A stretch of DNA of 64,000 bases from Planctomycetota bacterium (lineage in GTDB: Bacteria > Planctomycetota > Planctomycetia > Pirellulales > Pirellulaceae), in assembly GCA_963204915.1 (NCBI GenBank), contig CAUJHS010000010.1, forward strand, positions 112,281 to 176,280. Reading direction: 5' to 3'. Below, piece after piece: positions 26,701 to 34,876 of the stretch; the stretch's first letter is position 1; each line of letters begins with the position of its first letter. The notes beneath the pieces are model-generated. The model did not search any database. It was given only the letters and a program-made list of their open reading frames with translations, and had not been told where the DNA came from. Position numbers and translations under genes: made by a program.

Positions 26701-27003
26701 GATCGTGCTCTAATGGTGAATTGTTGTTTGGCCAAAGTGGACAGATACCGAAAAATTGATTTGCTATAATCACGACGACATAGCGTAGGGATCGGTGGCG
26801 TTGCGTGGACGAGGGCTGCAATGTTTTTCCTGGCACGACCAGAATAACACTCCCAGACCTGACGACTCCCCGGGCAACAAGGCGCTGTCAGCGCGGCGGA
26901 ATGCCGCCAGAACAGCTTGACGTTCGAGCCGGCCTCGCCGCCGATCCTCTTTTTCTTCAACCTCCCCATTCCTTCGCTTTAAAGTTCTCAAAACAAATCA
27001 TGG
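26701..27003. other. stretch without a confident gene
   Basis: Between the serine recombinase and the AAA+ remnant. A reverse frame from a TTG at 26991 to 26770 (73 codons, charged, with ERQAVLAAFRRAD) could be a small gene but has no clear ribosome site. Confidence 0.35.
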
Positions 27004-27545
27004 TTAGGCCAGTGAGGACGACAAGTAAAGGACTTCCAGAGCGTCTTCAAGGTGGTCGAAGGCCAGACGGAGCGAGAACTCATTCCCTCGCCAGCCCCAT
27101 GACTGCCAGTCCGGCGGCAAGACGGCGCCTTGTGCTTCGCGATCCCAAATTTCCTTCAACCGCTCCGCCGCAGATGCCGCAAGCGTGGCATTGCCCTAGA
27201 AGGAATAAACCTTGAATCGCTGCAAAAGAGCCTTGTCGATGCCGTTAGCGTCGTTGCTGGTGGCAACAACTACGGTACGGGGCGGCAATTGCTCCAGCGC
27301 GACTTTGAGGTAGCGCACCACGGTCTGGGAAGGCAGCGCTTCCAGTTCTTCAATCACAACGCACTTCCAGCCCGTCACTGACCATAGCGGCGTAACCCGC
27401 AGCGTACGCTCGAACATCTGACGGCATTCGTCGATCGTCAGGTTGGCGCTCACGACAACGTGCCGACCACTGTATTCATCCTCTGCGCCCAGTCTCGCGC
27501 CAGAGCGAAAGCGCCAGTCGTCTTTCCGCTGCTCGGATTAACGGT
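27004..27545 (-). pseudogene. AAA+ ATPase (clamp-loader-like) remnant with frameshift, stop and lost 5' end
   Basis: Reading leftward, one frame gives NPSSGKTTGAFALARDW, a P-loop lacking its first Gly. A frameshift near 27455-27480 leads to CVVIEELEALP (Walker B-like), LEQLPPRTVVVATSND (sensor 1) and LLQRFKVYSF (Arg-finger region). An in-frame TAG at 27196-27198 then interrupts the frame, which continues protein-like (GNATLAASAAERLKEIW) to a TAA at 27004. The motif order matches RFC/DnaX-type clamp loaders. At the 5' side a TGA directly precedes the P-loop, so the N-terminus is gone. Three lesions make it a dead gene. Confidence 0.65.
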
Positions 27546-27945
27546 TCTTCAGCCAATTCCTTCCCTATCGGAGGTCGAATATCCGGTAGTGTTTGATTGT
27601 AGGGAAGTTGGCACGAATGCGAGGGCGATCGAATCGGACGGCGAGTTCGTGGTGCTTAAAGGATCGACAGCCCGCAAAGGCGGCACTCCCTCTTGGCAGA
27701 GTTACAAGGGGCTTCGGGAGGAACTCGTTGAAGATGGTAAACTTCAACCGGCGGCAAACCCTGAATACTTAGAGTTTGTCGAAGACATTCCGTTCCGCAG
27801 TCCGAGCGCGGCGTCATCCGTCGTCGCAGCTGGCGCCCGAAGCGGCAATACGGCGTGGCGCGTCGCCGGGACAGGGCAAACCTACGGTGAATGGCAAGAA
27901 GAGCGGCTGAAAGCGGCCGGAGTCGAAACTTCGACCGACGGATGA
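27460..27945 (+). CDS. DUF4357-domain protein, probably N-terminally truncated
   Basis: At most 161 codons from a GTG at 27460. From about residue 60 it matches DUF4357: GEFVVLKGSTARKG, then LREELVEDGKL and FRSPSAASSVVAAG, ending with TAWRV. That domain usually follows a GIY-YIG nuclease or other catalytic domain, which is absent here. The first 30 or so codons overlap the AAA+ remnant antisense and look non-native; the real start may be near 27560-27590. It may be expressed as a lone domain or be a remnant. Confidence 0.6.
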   Translation: MPTTVFILCAQSRARAKAPVVFPLLGLTVLQPIPSLSEVEYPVVFDCREVGTNARAIESDGEFVVLKGSTARKGGTPSWQSYKGLREELVEDGKLQPAANPEYLEFVEDIPFRSPSAASSVVAAGARSGNTAWRVAGTGQTYGEWQEERLKAAGVETSTDG

Positions 27946-28054
27946 CGCATGTAACGCGATTGATTTTGGCAAAATCCTAGGAGTTTGGGGGCAGGTAAAG
28001 GCGGCATGGGGAGCGGCAATTGGTATCGGTGGCAGGGGAAGAAAACGACAAACG

Positions 28055-28519
28055 ATGCGGGTTCTCATTTATAAACGCACACATTCTGGCGACCCGGATG
28101 ACTCGGGACGTTTTGGCGTTCATGGCTGTATGGGGCGCGTGCGTGAATGGCATTTTGAGGCGGTCATCGGCATTGGCGGAATTGGTCAGGAACCAGCCTC
28201 ACGTGGAATTGATCGAAAGATCATGTGGATCGGAATTGGTCCGGTGGAAGTTGATGTCGATGACAACGACAACCGCATCCTGGCTTTCGAACACTTCTAC
28301 TTGAGAGATGAAAAGGGCCGTTTGCTTCGTGATATAGCGCCGCGACTCGCCAAGCGGTTGTTCAAACAATTCGGACCGCGTACCTTGCTGGTTGATGCGA
28401 ACGACGAAGTCGAATCAATTCTCAAACTAGCGAGAAACGCGCCTGCCTCTCCGGCGCTCGTTAAATACGCAGTCCAATCGACGCGGTATAAGTGCTCGCC
28501 CAAAACGAAACGATGCTAG
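28055..28519 (+). CDS. hypothetical protein
   Basis: A 154-residue protein beginning MRVLIYKRTHSGDPDD, followed by FGVHGCMGRVREW, AVIGIGG and IDRKIMWIGIGPVEVDVDD. The N-terminal half has regular hydrophobic strands, like a small alpha/beta enzyme or ligand-binding fold. The C-terminus is basic. I do not recognise the family with certainty. It converges on the next gene, overlapping it by 4 bp. Confidence 0.6.
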   Translation: MRVLIYKRTHSGDPDDSGRFGVHGCMGRVREWHFEAVIGIGGIGQEPASRGIDRKIMWIGIGPVEVDVDDNDNRILAFEHFYLRDEKGRLLRDIAPRLAKRLFKQFGPRTLLVDANDEVESILKLARNAPASPALVKYAVQSTRYKCSPKTKRC

Positions 28520-29028
28520 AAGCTTGCGTCTGCATCGTGGCTTCCTTGATCTTGCAGGCTCGCGGCGATTTCCCAGCAGCGTTCGGCGTCGTGCTGGTTA
28601 CCGCGTGCGGCGAGGCGATCGCCTTTGGCGTACCATCGCACTGCTTCGCGACGCGGATCATAGACGCGCGCGAAGCACTCGTTGTCGAGCAGCTCTTGGA
28701 TGCAATCCGTCGCCACATGCGCCATGCTGAGGGGAAAGCAGGCGTCGGCCACGAATTCGCTGTCATCGCTCCAGAAGACAACTCGCAAGGTATCGTGACC
28801 GATAATTTCCAACTCGGCGCGTTTGATCGGCCTTTGGCCGTTTTCGATCGTCTCGAAGGGATGCAAGACGAAGCACATTTTATCGATCCGCTCCATGGCG
28901 CGTGCGGCGGCGGCTTCTTCCTGCTGGCGGGCTTCCGTTTCCAAGATCGCGCGGCGACGCGCCTTTTCTTGATCTGGCGTTTCGTCGTCGGCGTGGCCAT
29001 TGCCAAAGAAAGCATCGAAGAGGTCCAT
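28516..29028 (-). CDS. hypothetical acidic protein
   Basis: A 170-residue protein from the ATG at 29028. A charged helical N-terminus (EKARRRAILETEARQQEEAA) precedes a compact domain with IGHDTLRVVFWSDDSEF. It has no known motif, signal peptide or zinc site. Converges with 28055-28519, overlapping by 4 bp. Confidence 0.5.
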   Translation of the reverse strand: MDLFDAFFGNGHADDETPDQEKARRRAILETEARQQEEAAAARAMERIDKMCFVLHPFETIENGQRPIKRAELEIIGHDTLRVVFWSDDSEFVADACFPLSMAHVATDCIQELLDNECFARVYDPRREAVRWYAKGDRLAARGNQHDAERCWEIAASLQDQGSHDADASF

Positions 29029-29429
29029 GATTGAGTTATCCTTATGTCGTTGTTGAAGTGCGATCAGAATCTGGCGGCACACGACTGTGCCTCCAACGCT
29101 TATAACGCGGAATTCACGAAAATTTAGCCACATGGTGCGTACGAAGCGCTGAACTTGGATCCTTTCGTGCGGTCACTGCTGAATACGCCAGTTTTGAGCG
29201 GGAGCACTGGCGGCACCGGACATGGGGCGCATTGGGTTCCTCGGCCGTCCGATGGCCATTGGGCACGTTTTCGCCCTGCGTTGTGGCGTTCCTGCCCTGC
29301 GTTGTCCAACGGCCAGGAATGCCCATAGAACGCGCCAGAATGCGTTGCCGTGTGTGCCGCACCACATTCCTCACAGCGTACGGCAAGGCGCTTGCGCGAT
29401 GCGTTCCTGCGCGTTTACAACGGCGCACC
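29029..29429. other. 400-bp stretch without a confident gene
   Basis: It contains a 12-bp direct repeat (GCCCTGCGTTGT at 29273 and 29294). A possible 55-codon rightward ORF from 29319 has a CRVC...C zinc-ribbon-like start, but it runs through the terminator at 29430-29467, so I do not call it. Confidence 0.35.
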
Positions 29430-29467
29430 GATAAAACGAAAAACGGGCGCCGACAACCGGCGCCCGT
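29430..29467 (-). terminator. rho-independent terminator of the sigma-like gene
   Basis: Stem ACGGGCGCC / GGCGCCCGT (9 perfect pairs, 7-nt loop), followed on the reverse strand by TTTTCGTTTTAT. It lies 41 bp after the stop of the leftward gene at 29508. Confidence 0.8.
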
Positions 29468-29507
29468 CTATTGCCCAAAAAACTAGAGCAAATTCAAATT
29501 TGACGGC

Positions 29508-30161
29508 CTAACAACTGCTTGATCGGCCGAAAACTTCATTCCAATGCGAATCGACGAACTCGCGCCAATGGTTCAAGGCGCCACGCCGATCGAACATGAA
29601 CAAGCGCCAACGAGCGTGACAACGGGCGCGAACCCAACAAGGCCAGGGAAGCGACTTGCCATAACGTGCGGCAATGTCCGTGGTCGATTCGCCGACAAGA
29701 TACGCGGTCAAAACGTCGCGCTGCGTGCGCGTCAATTGCGTAAAGAACTCCGCCAGGTCAAGTTGAATGCGCCCGAGCGTGGCGGGGTTGCCGCGCGAGA
29801 AAAATTTGGCGATGTCGCACGCATCGTGAGAATCATCTTTCACCTCTAGACCGTTGACAATCGCCCATAACGACGCACTTTCGTGCAATCGCATGGGCGT
29901 GTTTTCGGGATGTGTAGCCGAGCGTTTCGATTCTTGAAAATGCCGATGGAACATTACGCCATAGCACGCCCAACGCACGATATGGCCTGCCGGTTTTTCG
30001 GGATGCATGCGCCAACGTTGCCAAGCCAGGGAAACGGAATCAAAGATCTCGTTGCCTTGTTCCTTGGATTGACCGCCATTGGCTTTCCAAAGCGCACCCC
30101 AAAGACGCGCGGCGCGGGTTTCGGCATACGCCAGGAACTCTTGTTCGTTCTCAATGATCAT
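29508..30161 (-). CDS. RNA polymerase sigma factor-like / sigma-70 region 4 HTH protein
   Basis: A 217-residue protein from the ATG at 30161. The C-terminal half has LTRTQRDVLTAYLVGESTTDIAARYGKS, a sigma region 4-type helix-turn-helix. The first half (FDSVSLAWQRW, HIVRWACYGVMFHRHFQESKR) resembles region 2 of ECF-type sigma factors. It could direct transcription of island genes. It has its own terminator, and its upstream region is packed with palindromes, which may form its regulatory region or 5' leader. Confidence 0.6.
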   Translation of the reverse strand: MIIENEQEFLAYAETRAARLWGALWKANGGQSKEQGNEIFDSVSLAWQRWRMHPEKPAGHIVRWACYGVMFHRHFQESKRSATHPENTPMRLHESASLWAIVNGLEVKDDSHDACDIAKFFSRGNPATLGRIQLDLAEFFTQLTRTQRDVLTAYLVGESTTDIAARYGKSLPWPCWVRARCHARWRLFMFDRRGALNHWREFVDSHWNEVFGRSSSC

Positions 30162-30171
30162 TGCTGCACTC

Positions 30172-30591
30172 CCAAAGCTTTGGCGATGGGAGCGCGACGG
30201 CGCCTCTAGGCGCATGCCGTTGCACTGCCGACAATGGCAGAGCGGTTGCCGCACTCCGACAATCGCCACGCCGCGGGATGATTGCAGTCATCGCCGCGGC
30301 ACTTTCGTTGACGCCGATCGGCGTCGCAGCAATGGTTCGGCGCGTACGCCGCGCCGACAACGGGCGAACATTCGCCTAACGCACTAGAGCGCGTGCGCAC
30401 GTCCTACGATGGAATTGACCTTAGGACGCTCGGAAAAATTCTTTGCTTACGCGCAACCAAGAACGCGAACACGCGCAGAACGTACGTTTTCCCAACGTTT
30501 TCCCAGGAAAACGCATCCCACAAACCAAGTGTCCAACGCGCCAAGAGCGTGTCAGTCGGCGCGCCCCGCCCCCAGCGCCCCCCAGCGCTGG
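30172..30591. repeat. dense cluster of palindromes and hairpins, function unknown
   Basis: A noncoding stretch with many perfect or near-perfect inverted repeats: 30172-30183 (CCAAAGCTTTGG), 30200-30213, 30225-30240 (CTGCC/GGCAG), 30271-30299 (CCGCGGGATGA paired across a 6-nt loop, one bulge), 30310-30325 (GACGCCGATCGGCGTC), 30338-30356 (CGGCGCG/CGCGCCG), 30363-30376 (GGCGAA/TTCGCC), 30392-30401, 30479-30488, 30496-30513 (CGTTTTCC/GGAAAACG) and 30582-30591. An imperfect direct repeat built on GCACT(G)CCGACAAT occurs at 30223 and 30251. Candidates are a structured RNA, an origin, or a multi-operator promoter region. Confidence 0.6.
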
Positions 30592-30601
30592 CGGAATGAG
30601 T

Positions 30602-30880
30602 TGTTAATACATCGACGAATATTTTTCAGGTCGCTACCGTCAGCCGCCTTGGGATCACGTCGATTCTGTCCATGTATCTATAACCGGACTGCGCCGCGGA
30701 TTTAGTAGAACGACGTTGAATCCGCGCGACTCATTGTCAGAATGTTGACGTTTGAGCTTTAGTGAAGCGGGATTGGCCAGATCGCGTAAAGCTCCATCGC
30801 AATGGTGTCTGCACCGCCATTCTCCGTTTTCGTCAACTCTTCACGCGGAAAAGACATCCCACGAATAGATGGAGAAATAC
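30602..30880. other. intergenic, no recognised feature
   Basis: The stretch between the palindrome cluster and the EVE-like/HNH gene. It should contain that gene's promoter, but no clear boxes were recognised. Confidence 0.4.
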
Positions 30881-31774
30881 ATGGCGCGAGTATGGAAAAT
30901 CGCCCCTGGTGAAGCGGCCGATGACTGGGCCTTGTTTCGTCAGCTCGGGTGCATCGGCCTTGGCTGGTTGTCGGACTCGAATTATCGAGATTACCGCGAC
31001 AAAGACGAAATCACAGCCGCTCTTGAACAACATTATGGCAGGGGTGTGCAAGGTTGTGGTGCTGGTGCCGCCAAAATGATCTGGCAGTTTGTTCACGAAG
31101 TAAAGCCGCACGACGTCATAGTTGCCAACGAACGATACAACAGAGTCGTTGGAATTGGCGTTGTTACCAGCGAGTACCTGCCACCCCGATCAACACGAAA
31201 CCCGATCCGAAAGGACACGAGTACACGCCGTCATCATATTCGCCGAGTGGACTGGCGCACTACCGATGAGCTTGACCTGCCTGAAAAGCGCTTCTTCGTT
31301 CAATCGACATTCTGGCCTTTGGAAACCGAAAAACTTAACCAGATTCGCGAGGAGTACTTGACGAAATACCCAAAGCTAAAGACGAAGTTGAATCAGGTGT
31401 TGGTTGGTTATCATGCTGGTGTCAGCGGATTGATGCCAGAGGAGGTGCCCGAAGCGACATCGCTGTTCGAAGGAGCCGTACGTCGGGTCACCGTAAATGC
31501 CTACGAGCGCAATCCGGTCGCTCGGGAAAAGTGCATCTCGACTTATGGCACCGCCTGTTGCATTTGCAGATTCGATTTCGGCAAAGTATATGGGCCTGAG
31601 GCCGAAGGTTATATTCACGTGCACCATGTTCGGCCACTGTCTGAGGTAGGTGAGAAATATGTTGTGGACCTCATCGCGGACTTACGACCAGTCTGTCCCA
31701 ACTGCCACGCCGTTCTGCATCTGGGCGGGCGATCCCGAAGCATCGACGAAGTGAATCAACTCCTCGTCGGGTAA
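30881..31774 (+). CDS. putative modification-dependent nuclease, EVE/PUA-like plus HNH
   Basis: A 297-residue protein. The N-terminal 110 residues (MARVWKIAPGE, HDVIVANERYNRVVGIGVV) resemble an EVE/PUA-type module that reads modified bases. The C-terminus is an HNH nuclease: C226xxC229, HVHH (246-249), then C272xxCH (272-276), giving a zinc-stabilised betabetaalpha-metal fold. EVE-HNH fusions of this order are known restriction enzymes for modified-cytosine DNA. The ATG at 30881 is preferred over 30869 because GGAG lies 7 bp upstream. Stand-alone cytoplasmic nuclease, likely active against modified phage DNA. Confidence 0.75.
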   Translation: MARVWKIAPGEAADDWALFRQLGCIGLGWLSDSNYRDYRDKDEITAALEQHYGRGVQGCGAGAAKMIWQFVHEVKPHDVIVANERYNRVVGIGVVTSEYLPPRSTRNPIRKDTSTRRHHIRRVDWRTTDELDLPEKRFFVQSTFWPLETEKLNQIREEYLTKYPKLKTKLNQVLVGYHAGVSGLMPEEVPEATSLFEGAVRRVTVNAYERNPVAREKCISTYGTACCICRFDFGKVYGPEAEGYIHVHHVRPLSEVGEKYVVDLIADLRPVCPNCHAVLHLGGRSRSIDEVNQLLVG

Positions 31775-32004
31775 AGCAGACATTAACCTCATTCCACCGA
31801 CGAGTCGCGAACCAACGCCTCAGTATGGCACTGCAAATGAGCGAACCACGCTTGACGAGGGGTCAGTACTTCTTACTTTACTTGGCCAAGTGAGCTATCC
31901 GCAAAAAGCGTCTAGCAATTTGAGTACCGGGTAAATTGTCTGATAGGTCGCGCCCGCCGCAAAGCTGGTCTGCCTCTCTGCGATAAGCAAGCCAACTAAC
32001 ATCA

Positions 32005-32029
32005 AAGGCCGGGTTTACTGCCCGGCCTT
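32005..32029. terminator. hairpin downstream of the EVE-like/HNH gene
   Basis: Stem AAGGCCGGG / CCCGGCCTT (9 pairs) with a 7-nt loop, followed by CTTCTTCG. The T-run is weak. It lies between the HNH gene and the convergent genes at 32084-33205, and could terminate either side. The rest of 31775-32083 shows no gene. Confidence 0.55.
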
Positions 32030-32083
32030 CTTCGTGCCGTGTCGCGTCAGGCGACGCCAGGTCATATCTTGCGTCGGCTTCGC

Positions 32084-32326
32084 TTAACGGCCAGAACTTT
32101 TGCGAATGTTGAGTAGGGTCTTTAGGATCACCGGATCGGGCAGGTCAGGGCACTGCACCGCGCTGCGGACGTAGTTGCAATAATGCAGCGCGTCGCGCGG
32201 GTGGCAGACAAGATCGTCCTCAGTCCAATTTGGATGCGAGGCGTGGAAAATGTCCACGATCTTCTCCTTAAATGAGTCAGGAGTGCCGTCATATCCAGCC
32301 GCCGTAAGTTCTTGGTCAAGTCGCAT
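32084..32326 (-). CDS. small hypothetical protein
   Basis: An 80-residue protein from the ATG at 32326, preceded by AGAGGG. It is soluble and charged with two Cys/His pairs (LVCHPRDALHYCNYV). It follows the Dam-like methylase by 72 bp on the same strand. No family recognised. Confidence 0.6.
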   Translation of the reverse strand: MRLDQELTAAGYDGTPDSFKEKIVDIFHASHPNWTEDDLVCHPRDALHYCNYVRSAVQCPDLPDPVILKTLLNIRKSSGR

Positions 32327-32398
32327 TGCAGCCCTCTTTTGGCGTCAAAAGGGATGGTTCGAGAAGGGGCCGATTATCTCATGCGACGGCGGGCCGTG

Positions 32399-33205
32399 CT
32401 AGTAGTTCATCCACAGCCGTTCGGTCATTGTTCTTTTAGTCTTTGCGGACGACGCCTTATTGTCGATCTTGAAGTCTTGTAATCGCCATCCGCTTAGGCG
32501 TGTATCGTACAACTTGTTTGGGTAGCCGGAAATCATAACCTTGCCGACGCATTGCACGATAGTTTCAAGAAGTTCCACGTGCTCATCCGTCGTCATTTCA
32601 AATTCGTAGTCCCGTGTAGTTGTTCGCGTCTCATGGACGTAGGGCGGATCAAGGTAAAACAGCGTGTCCTTACCGTCTTGTGAGCATATGACTTTCGGGG
32701 CTTTCTCGTTGAGGATCACCACGCGCTTCAGACGCTTAGAAACGTCGGGTAAGCCGTCAATGGCTGCAAGCCACGCCGATGCCTGCTCATTCATTTGGCG
32801 TCTAGTGCGTGTGCGGCTAAGTGTGGCAAAGCAATCCATCTTGCCAGCCCTGGATTGGCGGCAGCGGATAAAGAAGCGGGCCGCGCTTTCCACCGGGTCG
32901 GTCGCTGGCTCAAACGATTGTTCCCACTCTGTTTGCGAAAATGGTGTGCATTCAATGCGACGGTAGAAATGAGCAAAATGCTGATCGTTTTGGAGAACTC
33001 GCCAGAAGCCGGTTAGCTCACCATGAATGTCGTTGGCTACTTCCGATACGCCATCGGGACACTTATTCAATAGGACGGCGCCGCCACCGAAGAACGGCTC
33101 GACGTAATGCGTGTGCGGTGGCATCAAGCCGATAATGCGCTTGGCAAGGTAGTGCTTACCGCCGTGCCACTTGAGAGGTTGCGTCAATTGACTTCTAGCA
33201 ATCAT
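32399..33205 (-). CDS. Dam-like N6-adenine DNA methyltransferase (D12 class)
   Basis: A 268-residue protein. It starts with the D12-class PLKWHGGKHYLA motif (SAM contact), then EPFFGGGAV (36-44, motif I) and catalytic DPPY (186-189), the alpha-class order. Length is typical of Dam and phage-type adenine methylases. No cognate nuclease lies beside it, so it is probably an orphan methylase, used for protection against host enzymes or for replication control of the element. Confidence 0.9.
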   Translation of the reverse strand: MIARSQLTQPLKWHGGKHYLAKRIIGLMPPHTHYVEPFFGGGAVLLNKCPDGVSEVANDIHGELTGFWRVLQNDQHFAHFYRRIECTPFSQTEWEQSFEPATDPVESAARFFIRCRQSRAGKMDCFATLSRTRTRRQMNEQASAWLAAIDGLPDVSKRLKRVVILNEKAPKVICSQDGKDTLFYLDPPYVHETRTTTRDYEFEMTTDEHVELLETIVQCVGKVMISGYPNKLYDTRLSGWRLQDFKIDNKASSAKTKRTMTERLWMNY

Positions 33206-33408
33206 CGTATTGCGCCCTGGGGTTTTGGAGGGGGGCCCGCTTTATTGCTAGCTTACCGACTACCCCCATATGGCGCTATACCACCTCTGAGGAAATCGCC
33301 GCCCTCGGCAACCTGAATCAATGCCCCCATGCCCAAGCTACCTTCTGCGACCGTGACCCAATGAGTCCTTCAAATTAGCCCACTACCAAACGGTCAATCG
33401 CTGACGTC

Positions 33409-33819
33409 ATGCGCTCGGAGTTGGCCGCACGACACCGGGTTTCTCGAAGCACGCCGTCGAGCAGCCGGGACATCGGCATCGCACATGAGAAGTCCCGAGA
33501 CGCCGCACAAGACGCTCGCCGGCGCGAGAAACTTGCGGCTTCCAAGCGCGGCAAGCCACGACCGCCCCATGTCATCGAGGCGCTTCGTCAGTCGCATCTT
33601 GGTAAGCCGCTCAGCAAGGCGGCACGGAAGAGGTTGAGCCAGGCCCATCGGAAGCGCGGCACCCGGCCGCCGTGGCTCAATCCGGCGTGGACTGCAGAAG
33701 AAGATGAGGCCGTGCGAACGCTGCCCGCGAAGGAAGCCGCACAGAAAACCGGACGGTCCATAGGTGCGGTGTACAACCGGCGAAGCGTGTTGCGCGTGCC
33801 TGACGGGCGACGGCGCTAA
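33409..33819 (+). CDS. putative DNA-binding protein with NUMOD3-like motif and SANT/Myb-like tail
   Basis: A very basic protein of 136 residues. KRGKPRPPHVIEALRQSHLGKPLS and the following KAARKRLSQAHRKRG look like NUMOD3-type DNA-binding repeats of homing-endonuclease tails. The C-terminus (WTAEEDEAVRTLPAKEAAQ, TGRSIGAVYNRR) is a SANT/Myb-like or HTH element. No nuclease domain is visible. Similar stand-alone proteins are frequent in planctomycetes. The start is uncertain; the first 25 residues may be untranslated. Confidence 0.6.
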   Translation: MRSELAARHRVSRSTPSSSRDIGIAHEKSRDAAQDARRREKLAASKRGKPRPPHVIEALRQSHLGKPLSKAARKRLSQAHRKRGTRPPWLNPAWTAEEDEAVRTLPAKEAAQKTGRSIGAVYNRRSVLRVPDGRRR

Positions 33820-33985
33820 GCACCATTCGCAGGCGAAGCGGCAACATAGTTAAACGGCGCCGCGTTGTTTCCCCACGAAAACGTGGGCATTTTGCTTGTA
33901 TGGAGAATTGCTATGCGGCAAAATAGCCGTAGTTAATCGCGGCACTTACGCCGTCGATTCAAATTTAGGCAAAGTATTTGGTTCA

Positions 33986-34432
33986 ATGCTGACCATACCT
34001 CCCGCTGTTCGGATTCTTCCAATGGACTCGCGCGAGGAGTTTCCCGAGTGGAGCATAGAACGCCTCCAAGTACAATTCTTCCTCGGCCAACTGCCATCGG
34101 CTCCCGACGCCGGCCGTTATCGCTTCCGCGCTCGCAGCCTTGATGCGCCGTCTGGTACTGTTGTTCTCTTCCAATTTGACCGCCGCGTTGTCGCGAGCGC
34201 TGTTCTTGCTTGGATCGAGCGCTACGCTCAACCAGATGGTCTTTACGGTGGGGCTATGTGGTTCGAACCCAAATCGATTCGTATATTCGAGCCCATGGCT
34301 GCGGAAGAAATTCAACGGGTGTGGCCCGAAACGTTTTCCGGGTTTACGAATGCAATGTGGCAGCTCGATCCGCCCGACCGCTACTACGGCTTCGAGCGAT
34401 TGCAACGTAAAATCGCCGCTCCCTTAACATAG
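33986..34432 (+). CDS. hypothetical protein, possibly PUA-like fold
   Basis: 148 residues from the ATG at 33986; the frame stays open upstream to a TTG at 33896. Short strands (YRFRARSLDAPSGTVVLFQF, VVASAVLAW) and an aromatic-rich end (MWQLDPPDRYYGFERL) are reminiscent of small PUA/ASCH-type nucleic-acid-binding domains. The likeness is weak. It lies among other putative modified-DNA functions of the island. Confidence 0.5.
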   Translation: MLTIPPAVRILPMDSREEFPEWSIERLQVQFFLGQLPSAPDAGRYRFRARSLDAPSGTVVLFQFDRRVVASAVLAWIERYAQPDGLYGGAMWFEPKSIRIFEPMAAEEIQRVWPETFSGFTNAMWQLDPPDRYYGFERLQRKIAAPLT

Positions 34433-34508
34433 CAACCACGTTCCGCCAACCATTGCCTAACCGCGCGTTCAATCCGACACAGCGCATCGCCCGAGTTTGC
34501 CAAAGTCC

Positions 34509-34847
34509 ATGTCCATTCGCGCCGTGCGGGTTAACGCGAGCGTTTGGCGGTTGAAAAAATCTTTCTTGGAATTGGTTATGCGTCGTCTAATAGATGCCGT
34601 TGCTGAAGACCCTGATCGCCCTTGGAGCGACAAGACCCGCAACCAGTTCGTCATCGACGCCAACGCCATCTTCGAGGCGATGTTGCTCGAGTATGGGGTC
34701 GATGCTGCGCTCGCTGCTGTAGTCAAGCAGGGCTTTTCGCCAACAGGAGAATATCGGTACGCTGCGGAACCGCTCTACCAAAAAGCCGTAGAGCGCCGGT
34801 CAAGACGTCAACAAAAACATCTTCCTACCGATCCCGAATCGGCCTAG
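34509..34847 (+). CDS. small hypothetical protein
   Basis: 112 residues from the ATG at 34509; an ATG at 34578 is an alternative. The middle (NQFVIDANAIFEAMLLEYGVDAALAAVVKQGF) is helical. No motif recognised. It is followed 29 bp later by the putative HNH-like gene. Confidence 0.45.
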   Translation: MSIRAVRVNASVWRLKKSFLELVMRRLIDAVAEDPDRPWSDKTRNQFVIDANAIFEAMLLEYGVDAALAAVVKQGFSPTGEYRYAAEPLYQKAVERRSRRQQKHLPTDPESA

Positions 34848-34876
34848 GTTTTGTGTTCGGCCACAAAGGTGAGTCG

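Noticed and set aside
29273..29305. Two copies of GCCCTGCGTTGT, considered as a CRISPR or iteron array
   Set aside because: Only two 12-bp copies 21 bp apart; no further repeats or spacers.
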